Positions 43,573 through 55,303 of a stretch of DNA of 64,000 nt are shown here, in pieces. A program made the position numbers and the translations under genes. Origin of the DNA: Hygrophila difformis (Eukaryota > Streptophyta > Magnoliopsida > Lamiales > Acanthaceae); the NCBI GenBank assembly GCA_030278955.1, contig JAOANR010000005.1:2957431-3021430 (forward strand). Direction: 5' to 3'. Below the pieces are notes generated by a model that saw nothing but the letters and a program-made list of their open reading frames with translations, was not told the DNA's origin and ran no database searches. The first letter of the stretch is position 1. The number at the start of each line of letters is the position of its first letter.

Positions 43573-44368
43573 TGTCCCAGTCTAATCTGTTCTTATGAGC
43601 AAACGTAGTTTGTGAGTTGTATTAACTACGCGGAAATAACTAAAGCAGTAAACAAATCAACACAGTAAGTTGTTTACCTAGTTCGGTCATGTAGACCTAC
43701 ATCTGGGGGCATACCAAGCCAGGTTCATCTCACTAATCATGAATGCTGAAAACAATCAATCAACACAGAACATAAGAGCAATCAAACCTCTCACGGATTG
43801 AATTTGGATACTGGAACACGACCAGTAGTCTGGAAAGTGTCTCGATCACACTTCAACCACTCTGACTTCTCCTCATTCAATCCTCAAGCTGATTCTCCTC
43901 TGTTTCAACTATCATCAATCGATCTTCAGCTTCCTCGATTACCATGAGCGAACTCTTCCAGATCTCAGCATCTCAATGCAAATGATCAGGATGAAAAACA
44001 TCTCAATGCTTCTCCATCCATAAGAATTCGGAATACAAAATTACACAAAAATTACTCAATGCAAGCAACTACTATGCAACACATGAAGAATGATATATAT
44101 ATATATATGTGAATCTAAAATGATCTCTCCAAAAACTAAGTATAATAGTGATCTCACATGTATATATATATATATATATATATCAGTGTAAAATATATGA
44201 GACGGTTATCTCATCAGAAAGCACGGGAATCTTCCAGAAGATTCTCAAATAACCGCTCAACAATAAGTTGTAACAAACTCCAGCTGGCACCTGCTTAGAT
44301 AAGCTTCGTTGTTGATGAATAGTCTGAACAACAGTTAGACAACAACTCTGCGCATAATAACCTTAACA
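43573..44368 (-). repeat. 5' LTR of Sirevirus-like element
   Basis: The complete 796-bp LTR reads TGTCCCAG...CCTTAACA on the + strand, i.e. TGTTAAGG...CTGGGACA in element orientation. It includes an expanded TA/TG microsatellite at about 44095-44107 and 44159-44182. Confidence 0.88.
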
Positions 44369-45136
44369 CACATCCAAACACCCTGTAATTACAATGTCAG
44401 AATTCTAAAATACGATATTAATGATTTATTAATTGATATACATTTTTCTACTATTAAAATAATGGAAAATGATTGGGTATTTGAGCCAACCATAAAATTG
44501 TCAACAACCAATATATATAGCACACTCTAGATACAGTTGAATAACTTAGGGTGTATAAGTTTATTATATTAATTAGTTTTTATAAATATGTGCATGTATA
44601 TATTAATATTTTTAAAATATGCTATAACTAAATTTTGAGAGAATTGGTAATCCTATAAGGTGAGGCAATCACTCAATTAAATATTATTAATTGAAGAACA
44701 TGATAGAATTTCCACCTCAATATAATTCATTGCACAATGTTTGGTAATGTAAAAAATAACATACTCCTAATTTATAATACAAATTTATTTAACTACTAAT
44801 AATTGGTCTTGTTCGTTCCCCATCGCATGTCTAGAGCATGAGACAACGAAATTTGGTAAGGGACGATATTCATCGTCTAGTTCTGCCACCTCCGAACAAA
44901 ATTCTTTTAATAATATTATTGAATATTATCTATTAATTTCATTTTAGAATTTGTAATTTCTTAATTCTAAATAGAGAAAATAAGTTGGGACAAATCGACA
45001 ATGCCAAAGTAGCTAGCTCCTAAAATATAAACATCCCATCCTCTTTCCTGGAAAGAAATAGGCAAAAAAAAGGGTCAGTCTAGCAGTGTAGCAACAATAA
45101 ATTTGTTATTATTGCAAATATTTTAGAAGAAATAGG
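44369..45136. other. Intergenic AT-rich DNA
   Basis: No gene is recognisable. The flank just right of the LTR is CACAT; its partner is lost on the other side. Confidence 0.5.
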
Positions 45137-46111
45137 TGACAGTACCCGGTCAGGAGCTGACAAATATCTTTTATGCCAGCCGCCACAAAACCTCAACTTT
45201 TGTACCCGGAAAGACCAAAATGACCCTAGTTCGTGAAGTGGTCCGTGCACGAACCACCTTACAACCACGAACCATTGGATTAATTAATAAAGATGATTAG
45301 GGAGAATGGTTCGTGGGTTTACCAAACGGATCGTGCACGAACCGTTGTTTTTGAAGCACGACCAACTCGAACACGTGGCAAAGCAATTAAAAAAACATTA
45401 TACAGTCCTAGGGTTTTGAGCCACCTCTGCCAACATCATTATTGTTGGTTCTTGTACGAACCATATGGTTCTTGCACGGTACAACATTTTGGATTTAGAT
45501 CCACATCCGAATTGAAGGGATATTAATTTAAAATTTAAACTTAAAAGTGGGATTGGTTTAAAATTTAAAATCGGGCCAATTAGTTTAAAATTAATGTTAC
45601 TATTTTATTTTTGGTAATATAATATTATTATGATTGTAATAGTATCCAAAATATGTTTTGTAGAATGGTTTTTTTTTTGTTATTGTTATTAGTATCCTAA
45701 GTATGTTTTTTTTGTAGTATGATTATTATAATTTACTGTTACTATTTTTTTTGTAAATATTTGAGAGGAAAATTGTAATTTTTTTAGAGGATGGGAACAT
45801 TACCTTATTTTGAGAGGATGGGAAAATTACTACAAAAAAAGTTCTTTTAAAGAATGATTACTAGTATTTTTTTTTTAAAAAAAATGGAGCAAAATGAAGC
45901 ACAAAGCTTGAAGCATTGGCTACATGATAAGGAGAACATTCGACAATGTATAAGAGAATGAGCACTGTATAGCACTGTATAGCTATCCTTAATGGGAGAA
46001 TTGAGTATCCACGCCTTTTGTTCATGGATGAAGCGAGTTAGAGAGAGCTTCTTGGATAAATTTCCAACAATGATTCAGTAGAGGTAATTTTCCAATGTTT
46101 ACAAAGCATCT

Positions 46112-46112
46112 C

Positions 46113-46168
<56 letters not shown>
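46112..46168. repeat. (ATT)n microsatellite
   Basis: About 19 uninterrupted ATT units. The poly-Ile ORF on the minus strand here is only its translation. Confidence 0.95.
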
Positions 46169-46213
46169 GTAATAATAGTATTAATAGTAATAGTAATAAT
46201 ATTAAGAGGTAAT

Positions 46214-46386
46214 AACTAAAATAGGCCACCAGAATGAGTCATTTCCACTTTTGGGCCACGATATTTTAATTTAGAGAAATAAGCCATTAGAAGGATTTTG
46301 GGCCTGAATTTAGGCAACTGGGCTGAAATTCGGGCTGCGATGGCCTAAAAGTGGCAATGACTCATTCTGATGGCCTATTTTAGTTT
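46214..46386. mobile_element. Small palindromic MITE
   Basis: A 173-bp element has nearly perfect ~42-bp inverted ends, beginning AACTAAAATAGGCCA and containing AGAATGAGTCATT. No coding is present and the superfamily is unknown. A comparable GGCCATTA-rich phrase appears at about 28460-28530. Confidence 0.75.
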
Positions 46387-47386
46387 TTTTGAATTATTTT
46401 TTATTTTATGTAATTAAAATAAATAAAACCCATTCTGTGTCATTATTAATTATGTCCTACTTTTTCTTTTCTTGTTCCAATATTTTTTTATTTCATTTCC
46501 ATTTCCATTTTTTTATTTCATTTCCATTACTAAAACACCACCAAACATGTTGTACGGTTCCATCAACCCATTTCACAATATTATAGTATTCACTAATGAA
46601 CTCCCTTATCTTTCCAATAGACTAAAGGAATAACCGATAGCATCAAGGTTATCTAACCGGATACATAAACACAAATTTTAAATGTTACACATTCCCTTTT
46701 TAGGTGTTTGTAAATAAGTGCTACGTTACCATATTTAGAATGTTTTGAAGATTAATAATTTTTATTGATTATACTTAAATTATTAATTTTTTTATATTTA
46801 TTAAAATAAAAATCAAAAGGAATAAAGTCAAATGTACTCATCTTATTTATTTTATTTAATTATTATAATTATCAACTAAATCAATTTTATTAACAGACCA
46901 TATTTTATTTAATAAATCTACATACCATATTTGGATGCCATATTTGTATGTTTTGAATATCGGATGAGATATTTAAATTCCTTGCATCGAGTAGACCGAT
47001 TTCCATATAAAAAATGTTCAAATCCGAGTTCATTTGCAAAAATTATAGCCATTTGAAGTTTTGAGATTTTCATCAACGGAGTATGTACATCTCAGCGACA
47101 AAGGTAAAAATTCGGTCTTATTAGAGTTGTTTAATCATGTAGTTTTAGAATATGTATTTTATATAATTTTTACATATGTATATTTTAAGATATTAAATGT
47201 TAAACAAATTTATTGGACGACGTGTCGAAAATTTTTTAGACATAAATAATGGGATAGAGGGAGTAGATTAAAAAAAATTTAAACTTACTTCTTTATTTAT
47301 TGATGGATCTATTCACAACTATATAATTGTATATTACTTTTAAGAGAAGTGACATATTTTTGTGAAAACATGGCCCATATATACAT

Positions 47387-47546
47387 AAACTTTTTTGGTA
47401 ACAGTAACACTCATATGTCGGCAAATGTTTGTGGAGCACAAACCACACAAATTACAAAGGGGGATAGGGGCCGGGTGGGAATCGAACCTCCAACCTATGG
47501 TTGGGAGAAGGGAGACTTAACCTCTATGGTAAGTCCCCAACCCCCT
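47387..47546 (-). mobile_element. SINE (family 2) with 10-bp target duplication
   Basis: This is the clearest copy of the family. On the minus strand it starts GGGGGTTGGGGACTTACC (box A region), then box B GGTTCGATTCCCACC, then the body ending ACTGTTACC with a short A-run. The flanks are ATATATACAT (47377-47386 and 47547-47556). Confidence 0.82.
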
Positions 47547-47899
47547 ATATATACATTAATTAATATATACAAATATTTTTTTATATATTCATTAATGTAT
47601 CTTTTAATAATATAAATTCCATAATACACTGCAAATTCCATTTAAATTTGAAATTTATTTTTTTAAAAACAGAGAATTGCGGACTCTTCATATAAATTAA
47701 AAATTAAATATCTTTTAAAAACTTAAAATTGGGATTTTCATATACACATTCATATATCTTTAACATGAATAAATAAATCTGATGTGCAATGGACATTTTG
47801 CTTACATCATTCACCACAAAAAATATATATAATTAAAATTGAGACCAAAACTACACAAAATTATCGGCATTACATTATGTTGATCATATTGAAATATAA

Positions 47900-48494
47900 A
47901 CACAACATAGTTCTTAATTGCCCGTGCAAAACCTCATCATAATAATCATATAGTGTAAAAATAGAAACATTGTAAACAAATACAAAATGCACCAATAAAA
48001 TTTAAAATATATAAAATAATAAAATCTAAAATAGATAAAATAAAAAATACAAATAAATAAAATCCAAATAGATAAAATAAAAAAATGCAAAATTTCAAAT
48101 TTTATCTTCAAATCTTTTTAAAAATGAATATATAGTCACACAATAGGATGATAGAGTGAGAACTCATAAGTAAATGATAGATTTTATACACGATAGACTA
48201 AAATCTATAATGAATAAATAAATAAATAATAAAATCTAAAATTAGTAAATTAAAAATGCAAAATATAATATAGATAAAATAAGATATGCAAAATTTCAAA
48301 TTTCAAATCTTTCAATTTTTTTAAAAGGGAATATGATAGAAATTCCATATATTTCAAAAACTGAAAATCTATAATAAATAAATAAATGTGAAAATCTAAA
48401 ATTCATAAATTAAAAATTTCAAAAATTTATTAAAATTATAAATTTGAAATGGCAATAAGATGTGTTGTTCACTAGTGCTTTAATATATATAGAT
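47900..48494 (-). mobile_element. Helitron-like fragment (tentative)
   Basis: Read on the minus strand it starts TCTATATATATTAAAGCACT and continues AGTGAACA, matching the start at 18828. It ends near TTTGCACGGGCAATTAAGAA, which resembles the 3' hairpin arm of plant Helitrons, but the other arm and a clean CTRR are absent. Confidence 0.4.
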
Positions 48495-49094
48495 TAAAAT
48501 CCATAGAGTGTTGAATAACTCTAAATTTTTAAAGACTTTTTAAAATCTGAATTAAATACCTCTAGATTTTTAAATACTTTTTAAAATCTATATTAAATAC
48601 ATCTAGATTTTTAAAGAGTTTTTAAAATCTATATTGAATACACACCAACTTTAAAAGTCTAAAAAAATCTATAGAGTCTCAATCCAATACACTCCTTAAA
48701 TGTAGGATGAGTTGTTCACTAAAGTTTATTATATATATATATATTATTTTATTATTATTTTTATTAATATAATTAGTAATAATAACCTACAAAAAAATTA
48801 TAATAACAATATTAACAATTGGGGCTAAAAAAACAATTGGACCGTGATCCTCAACCCACGAACAATACGCTATATGTCCAAAACAGTCCGGTCCCACTAT
48901 GGTCCATGAGACACAAATCATTCTCTAATCACCTATTATTAATTAATCCATGGTTCGTAGTTGAATATGTGGTTTGTGCACGAACCACACTGCGAACCAT
49001 GGTCCTTTTTGTCTTTTCGGGCATACGTATAAGTTAGAATTTTTTGTCGGCGGTCAAAAAAAATAAATATCAGTTTCTGACCGGGTACTGTGAC

Positions 49095-49702
49095 TTCGGA
49101 CTCAATATTTTATATAGAGAAATTTGGATATCCAATGCATGGTCCATCTCAGTCTCAGACATGAAATTGCACTGGTTTCTTCCTATTCCCTCACGTTTAT
49201 TAATTAATTCCTACTTTATTACTATATATATATCCCAAAACAGAGCTTTAATTTAATTTGATTCTCCTGACGAGGGCTGAGTCCTCATCAACATTAGTAA
49301 TATATATTGTCAATTATTCAATATAGTTGAACCAACAGCTTTAATTTATTCCATCTATTGTCACATGAATATTATTATAATTACATTAATACTAATGTGA
49401 ATCCCTCCTCGTAATCAATTAATTATTCCTATTTTTTGACCCGTCAGGTGTTGCTCTTATTAATAATAAATCCACATATATAAACGTCACATCCAAATAA
49501 TACTTCATATTTTTTGACCCACCAGGTCTTAGTTAATACTGGAGTATTAAACATCCCTAAACCTGCATGCGAAGATAAACTGTGCAGTAATCAGTCAACG
49601 TCAACGAATATTTGGAGTTCAGCTCCAGGATACTGAACCAAGTGGGGTTGGGGACTAGGGATCCAGTGAGGATCCGAGAAACGTCAACGAATACCGAATA
49701 CG
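49095..49702. other. Upstream region of the ERF gene
   Basis: AT-rich non-coding DNA. It includes two TTTTTGACCC-type phrases (about 49433 and 49510), each followed by a similar CAGGT sequence, a small local duplication. No other gene is seen. Confidence 0.5.
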
Positions 49703-49711
49703 TGTATATAT
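49703..49711 (+). promoter_or_regulatory. Possible TATA box of ERF gene
   Basis: TATATATAT lies about 140 bp before the ATG at 49844, which would leave a leader of about 100 bases. This is a weak prediction in AT-rich DNA. Confidence 0.4.
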
Positions 49712-49843
49712 ATTTGAGTGATTATTGGGACACTGAAGCAATACTTCTTGCACTTGTAGTAGTACATTCGAAATTAAAAGCTAGCTACCTATTCGAGTTT
49801 CTATTTCTACGCTTCAGCTTCACAAATTATCAGTACAACACAA

Positions 49844-50443
49844 ATGTCGGAATTTGATTTCTCCTTCCTGCAAGACTATCCATTTACCCACTTAGTATTC
49901 AATACCACTGCCGACGACGACCAACTTTGGTCCGAAATGATTGAAGAATTATTGTGCAACGGCGGCGCCGTTGAGCCTCACGCGCAGCCCCCTCCGCCGG
50001 ATGTCTCGACCCCTTGCAGCGACTCCGATGGAGACTGGTCGCCGATGGCCGGCAACCCCTCGCTCAACCCTGACAACATTAATATAATAAACCCTAAAGT
50101 CGCTGGAGGAGAATCTAAAAAGTCTACTTCCCGGAGGCCGAAGGTGGAGTGGACGCGCTACAGGGGAGTGCGGCGCCGGCCGTGGGGGACGTTCGCGGCG
50201 GAGATAAGGGATCCGGTGAAGAAAGGGAGCCGGATGTGGCTGGGGACATACGCCACGCCGGAGGACGCCGCGCTGGCTTACGACCGAGCCGCTTTCAAGA
50301 TGCGCGGCTCCAAGGCTCGGGTCAATTTCCCGCACCTAATTGGGTCGGATGAGATTTCGGATCCGGTTCGGGTCACGAAGCGGAGCCATTTTGAAGATCG
50401 TGACGATGTTTCTTCGAAGAAGATCAAATTGGCTGTTTCTTGA
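49844..50443 (+). CDS. AP2/ERF transcription factor, ERF subfamily, probably group IX
   Basis: This 199-residue, intronless gene starts at the ATG at 49844, context ACAAATGTC. The AP2/ERF DNA-binding domain covers residues about 105-163: [19 protein letters not shown], then the [19 protein letters not shown] block and the conserved C-terminal RVNFP. The ERF-type Ala and Asp (domain positions 14 and 19; residues 118 and 123) are present, which predicts binding to GCC-box promoters. The N-terminus has acidic-hydrophobic residues ([14 protein letters not shown]) suited to activation, and a Pro/Ser-rich linker. A basic KKIK lies at the C-terminus. No EAR repression motif is evident. Group IX proteins mediate ethylene, jasmonate and defence responses; group membership is judged by domain resemblance. 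The coding DNA is markedly GC-rich against its surroundings. Confidence 0.95.
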   Translation: MSEFDFSFLQDYPFTHLVFNTTADDDQLWSEMIEELLCNGGAVEPHAQPPPPDVSTPCSDSDGDWSPMAGNPSLNPDNINIINPKVAGGESKKSTSRRPKVEWTRYRGVRRRPWGTFAAEIRDPVKKGSRMWLGTYATPEDAALAYDRAAFKMRGSKARVNFPHLIGSDEISDPVRVTKRSHFEDRDDVSSKKIKLAVS

Positions 50444-51254
50444 TCGTCATGTTGGATTCATATATTTATATTTACAAATTAATTATTTAGTTTAAATTGC
50501 AACATTATGTACATTTATTTTTAACAAATGAAATATCTTTTCCAGTAGTTGGTTGGTTCAATAAAAATTGAGACTAGACGGATAAGTATATTATAATATA
50601 CCGTATATTTTAACAACTACGTACAAGTGAAAACAAGTATTTTCTAACATCGCCTTAAAATGAGATAGTAAGGATTTTTTTTAGTATGAGAATAAGTAAT
50701 TTTTAAATTTGGCTATTATTTTTTCATTTAGAATTTTGAGCTATATCATGGATGCTGGGCCCAGAAAAAGAAGCCAATCGACCGGAAAATGCCGCAAGCA
50801 GGTCGCGTGTTCAAACATGAGAACACCCCACGCGCCGGCATCTTTATGTCCCAAAAGTGGAAATCATCTCCTACTAGTGGCATATTTTAGTATTTTTTTA
50901 ATGAAAAATAAATAATATTCCTTCAACATCATTATATGTTTCTCACTTTCATTTTTTATCCGCCCGAATAAAAAATAACCACTTAATAATAATATGACAA
51001 ACCATATCTCGATGCCAACGGCTAAAATGAGGTTGCTCATTGCCTCGGTACTGTTCTGTCATACCAATGTGTGTCTTCCTATCGGAGACCTCTCATTCCC
51101 ATGATCTTCAATTTTGTTTAACTTTATCTTGATGGTTGGAAAACCCTTATTTTTTCTGTTGTCATTTACTAAAGAAATACTATATGTTAGCCACGAAAAA
51201 TTCAGTAGCTAATTTTTATTTCAAAAAAATATGTACTTTTATTTTTATTCTCTT
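50444..51254. other. Downstream region of the ERF gene, non-coding
   Basis: 3' untranslated and intergenic AT-rich DNA. AATAAA lies near 50558. A GC-richer piece at about 50745-50860 contains GTCGCGTGTTCAAACATGAG, faintly like a tRNA box B, perhaps an old SINE. Confidence 0.45.
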
Positions 51255-51392
51255 CATTTTATAGAAAACTCAAGCGATACAAATTACAAAATGGATAGAG
51301 GAAAGGGATAGGGGGTCGGGTTGGGTGGGGTATCGAACAAGCAACTTTATATGGTGATTAGGGGACTTGACCACTATGTCAAACTATCATAC
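51255..51392 (-). mobile_element. SINE (family 2), diverged copy
   Basis: The copy shares ACAAATTACAAAATGG, GGGATAGGGG, GGGTCGGG, GGTATCGAAC and the closing GGGGACTTGACCACTATG with the copy at 47387-47546. No target duplication is obvious. Confidence 0.6.
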
Positions 51393-51912
51393 AATTTTAT
51401 ATACATTAAATAAGTTAAATCTAAAAATAAATTAAAAAATTAATTTATGGAAGATTAAACATTACACCGAAATGACAATAACACAATAATATCATAGGAG
51501 GAGTAGTTTTTAGCTCTCAACTCTTTTTAACATTATTAACTAATTCCCCTAAAAAGTGACAAACGACCATAACCATCATCAATATTCTATACTTGTTGAG
51601 TTGAAATGTTGAGAATTTTGCCAAAAAAAAGTTCAATTAATTATGAGATGTGCTTTTTTGCGTGATAAGGTTTTCTAACAATAAAATAAAGTAATAAAGT
51701 GCCACAGATCCATCCATGGCATAAAGTGCAAGCCTCCTCCAATAAATAACTAAAACTAATTGATGTAACTACCAATATATTGGAAAGGAATCAAGACATC
51801 TAGCTATTTGATTTCTGACACTCACAATTCTTTCAGACAATAACCAAAACTATAATAAAACGGAGTCGTCGGATAAATAAAATAATTAAATATAAATATA
51901 TATATATATATA

Positions 51913-53104
51913 TCTATTAATACTATATAAATGGGAGAGCTCTAATCTCCCATTTGATTCTGAGCCGTTGGATCAAGTTTCCAATTGAGATCATGGCCGT
52001 TGCTTTCAATCATTTTTTTACTCTTTTTGCTCAAACCGTGTTCGAGCCACCCATTCGACTTTTCCTCCGGTATTTTGGTGAGCAGCGCCTTCTTCTTCGT
52101 CAATCTCCCTCATTTGCTGTACCACCGCGTTTCTCCTTCTCGTTCTCTTCAGTCCAGGGTTGCCTCGGTCTCTCATTCCTTTCCCAAAGGAGAAGCCCTC
52201 GTCCACCCTCTGACCGCCTCCATATGTTTCGCCTGGGTCTACTTGCAAGAAATCAGAAGCGGGAAAACCCTAATCCGCGGTGACGACGGTACGAACTGAA
52301 CCCCTTCCCCTTTCAAATCAAGCGCTGCTGCTCCGTTCGCGAAGGCGCGTCGGCCGTTGTTCCGTTCGCGAGCCCCCCCTGCTCCATCGCCCGCGCCGTG
52401 GCCTCTTGCACCGCTGCTTCGCTGTTGGACTGCTCTGCCGTGTTCCTCCAGTCACCATCGTCCACTCCTCCGCCGGTGGCCGCTCGCAGTCTCGTCGTCT
52501 TTGAAGTGGCTCTCTTTCTTCCCAACCCATTTCCTAGAGTTTTGATTTCCAAGCTCTAATCTATTCCACGGTCTGCTTCGATTTGATTAGCGTTCAATTT
52601 TGATTTTGAATGTCAAGATTTTGGATTTTAGGGTTACAATTTCTTCTTTAGTTTACCGTAAACCCTAATTATCCTTGCCCTGCTTATCTCTTTCTATACC
52701 TTTCTCAACACTGCTTCGATTTGATTAGCCTCCCTTTCCTGCTTTACTGACCTTATTTGCAGGGTTTATTCTTATTATTTTTATTTATTTTTGAAGAATC
52801 GTCGTGAGGAAGGTATTTATTGCCTTATTGATACAGTTTTGTTTGTTTAAAGAAAAGAATTTGAAAGTCAGTATGTTATTGTCATTTGGAGAAAGATGTG
52901 GCTGTCACTACTAAGTATTAGGTTCACTTTGTTTCTTTGAGAAAGAAAATTACAGGTACTTATCAAAGGTTTAGATTTAGTTGTGTTGAGTTTTATGGAG
53001 TTTCAGTTTTACTATTAAGTTTATGCACCTTGATAACTTGAAACTTGATATTTTTTAGCGAACATGTTAATCGAACTTGACATATGTGTTGACATCAAAC
53101 TCAT
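51913..53104 (+). other. Possible Helitron 5' end with C/T-rich leader-like sequence
   Basis: TCTATTAATACTATATAAAT, followed by GGGAGAGCTCTAATCTCCC and a GCCGTTGGATCAAG phrase, resembles plant Helitron 5' ends inserted after A. From 52000 to 52560 the DNA is C/T-rich and GC-rich like a plant 5' untranslated exon. After it comes T-rich intron-like DNA with a TTGCAG splice-type site at about 52760. No protein is convincing; overlapping GC-rich ORFs in several frames cancel each other. A Helitron 3' end was not found. Confidence 0.4.
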
Positions 53105-54535
53105 CACAGGAACAGCGGGATAAAGTCGGAGTGTCTCAGTCAGGGCTGAGTGAAGATAATGCATCTTCTCGAGAGTTTCTTCACTCAAACTGCAAGCAAA
53201 TTCTGAAATCGTTGCTGCCGGATTCAATTCTGCTACTACATTAATCTCTTCAATTATCTTTTCGTGCAGGTGTGAATGCTTGCACAACATATAGAAGAAC
53301 CAGCCAGAGTTGTTGCTGTTGTGTCTTTTCCAGCCATGATAAAGTTCAATATTATGTCTCTCAAGTACTTCGGACTAGCCTTGGATAACTGCAGGACTCT
53401 CGACAAGATGTCTTCTTTCTTCGACTGCAACAGACACGGTGAAAGCTTTATATGTAAGAACCACTCATAATTTCCTGCTCAACAGTAATTTTATTTTCCT
53501 ACCTGATCATCTTCCAACTGTTGCATTTTTTGTGTCTTGTTATGTATGACTTTATTCACAAACTCATCGACCACTCTTATATGCTCTTTCAGTTTCCCCT
53601 CCAAGCCAATATTAAAAAACTTCTTTATCTTCCACAGGATATCAACATATCTCCAAGCAGTGATTGCACTGGCATCGTCAAAGGCGTGGCTGAATCTGAT
53701 GCCCTCCTCGTTCGAGCCATGTGTGCTGTCCAGATTGACTTCAAAAGCCACTCCGAATATTGAATCCAAAGTAGACTTCATGAAAAGGTCCTACAAAAAA
53801 CACAATTTTACAATCAAATAATTTTTCGGGTCATATTCAGATAAATAAAGAATCCTTTGTTAATGATATTATTTACTTGAATATCCAGTGGCTGATTGGC
53901 AATTGCGGCTGCAGACACTATATTGGCAAGCTTTATGGCATTTTGTTTGAAGATAGTTCTGCTAACATCCCTCAGGGCCTTGGTGGAAAATTCATGGCTC
54001 GATACTTTCCTCTGCTCCCACCACTTTTCACCAGCAACCGCAAAAATTCCATCACCGAGTAAGTCATTTAGAATGCTATTATTGTACCATCCCTGCATTG
54101 TTCATTAGATTCTGAAGATTAGCTTTAAAGCAGATTTGACTCAGGAGAAGGTAAACATTATCTTTTCTAAAACGTAGTGACAGTAGAGAAGTTAACATGG
54201 AGGAACCTCTAAATTCAACCTACCTTGCCATAATTCTGGAATTTAGTCTTGCATATGTGCTCTACATTCCTGGGATCTGTGGTGTAGATCTCTGCCCGAA
54301 AGGGGCTGTGGGTTATCAATCTGTATGTTAAGTGTTTCCTTGCAAGATCAGTTATGTAATCATGGAGCCTGTTGAAGTTCATCAGCTGGTTTAGTATTGT
54401 TCCTCCCACGAGATGATACATTTTGTTTTTCAGGCCATAATCCCTTCGTACAAAAAAGACAATCAAAAGAAACAATGGGATGATGATCAACACGATGGTC
54501 GTGGCAATGGGTTCTGGCTGCAAAAGCAAATCCAT
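53105..54535 (-). pseudogene. Cytochrome P450 pseudogene, CYP704-like, 3' truncated
   Basis: Four exons are visible on the minus strand: 54535-54224, 54092-53877, 53790-53503 and 53424 to about 53105, all with GT...AG borders and compatible phases. Exon 1 starts at ATG 54535 with a hydrophobic membrane anchor (IATTIVLIIIPLFLLIVFFV). P450 landmarks are WWEQRKVSSHEFS (helix C), the oxygen-activation motif AGKDTTA (about 53330-53310) and the K-helix ExxR in ETLRLYPAVPV. Exon 4 carries a one-base deletion near 53305, directly after AGKDTTATTL. The last exon, with PERF and the haem-binding cysteine, is missing, and similarity stops just after PAVPV. The pattern resembles CYP704C fatty acid hydroxylases of the endoplasmic reticulum. 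It cannot make an active enzyme. Confidence 0.85.
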
Positions 54536-54599
54536 GGAGGGTTTTGGGTGAAAAGATACAGAAGGATATTGTAAGAATAAACAATTCAAGCACATCTTA

Positions 54600-55177
54600 T
54601 ATACTAAAGGGCCTTGAATTGAGGAATCAGGTCACTCATATATGGTTAATCAGGTCACTCATATATTTGGGTTATCTTTCTGCAGAGGATTTCCTCTGTG
54701 GCTGCATTTTATACCTGGGATTGTTCTTCGATCTAATAACGAGCCATTCAAGGTTATTTCTCTCAATACCCTCACTGAATGTGTTCTACTTTGATGTGCA
54801 TACTAAGATTGATTTGAGATTAATGACTTAGGCTGAGATGAACAGATTAATGTGTTCTACTTTGATGTGCATAGATACAATGATCCCATATAATAAATGA
54901 ATACAATTATTTGGATAAATGCTCTAATGTTCTAATTATTGAGGATCTACTTTCGATTTATCACACTTCTCCCAAGTGGAACAGGGTGATTTATAAAAAT
55001 GTTAGATCATGATGTGTTTATAAGGAAATGGGCTAGAAATGCCTCTAACATTTGTTTCTATTATTGTGTGCTACATACCTGGCCGACAATTCATCTATGA
55101 CCCTTCAAAGTTCATCATTTACCTGCAAATATGTCATGATATTTGGCTTATTGTGTATATTCTCTGCTCTTTATAGG
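54600..55177. other. Non-coding DNA between P450 remnant and trigger-factor-like exon
   Basis: No coding is supported. GTGTTCTACTTTGATGTGCAT occurs twice (about 54780 and 54852), a short direct duplication. Confidence 0.5.
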
Positions 55178-55303
55178 TCCCTGGGTTTCGGCATGGGAAG
55201 AATATTCCGGAGAGTATTCTTATAGGTTATGTTGGAAAGGAAAATTTTAAGAGGGCTATAATTGAATCTGTTTTGAGGAGAACACTGCCACATGCCATGT
55301 CTT
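55178..55303 (+). pseudogene. Single exon resembling plant trigger-factor-like protein
   Basis: About 42 codons read VPGFRHGKNIPESILIGYVG and then KENFKRAIIESVLRRTLPHA. They sit between a TTTATAG acceptor-like site and a TCG|GTGCGC donor-like site. The residues resemble the N-terminal ribosome-binding domain of plant organellar trigger-factor-like proteins. No neighbouring exon of such a gene is recognised: upstream (54600-55170) and downstream (55310-55515) look like intron DNA. It is therefore likely a gene fragment, possibly captured by a mobile element. The family call rests on recalled resemblance. Confidence 0.55.

Larger units (their letters stand above)
35814..44368 (-). mobile_element. 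Sirevirus-like Ty1/copia element with extra ORF
   Basis: This minus-strand element has a 5' LTR (43573-44368), primer site (43555-43566), gag, protease, integrase, RT and RNase H (43507 down to 38533), an additional ORF (38320 to about 36810), polypurine tract (36492-36505) and a 3' LTR cut at 35814. Long gag with coiled-coil region, an ORF after pol and repeated GGGGGAG tracts are typical of Sireviruses; the assignment is inference. Stops and frameshifts are scattered through pol. The missing ~120 bp of the 3' LTR means no target duplication can be seen on the left, where the pararetrovirus begins at once. Confidence 0.87.
45137..49094. mobile_element. Segment bounded by ~180-bp inverted repeats (MULE or foldback candidate)
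   Basis: 45137-45316 and 48912-49094 are inverted copies, about three quarters identical by eye. They begin GTGACAGTACCCGGTCAG and, read inward from the right, GTCACAGTACCCGGTCAG. Shared inner phrases include GTGCACGAACCA, CATTGGATTAATTAATA and GATGATTAG-like sequence. The 3.6 kb between them has no transposase and holds a SINE, a MITE, a microsatellite and a Helitron-like piece. Long inverted ends suggest a non-autonomous Mutator-like element, but I found no clean 9-bp target duplication. Two separate insertions in opposite directions remain possible. Confidence 0.5.

Noticed and set aside
46038..46229. Poly-isoleucine/leucine ORF
   Set aside because: Translation of the (ATT)n microsatellite.
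49949..50335. 128-codon antisense ORF over the ERF gene
   Set aside because: Shadow of GC-rich AP2 coding sequence; Arg/Pro-rich and without a domain.
52018..52552. Several GC-rich ORFs on both strands
   Set aside because: Mutually overlapping frames in a C/T-rich leader-like block; none shows a recognisable domain.
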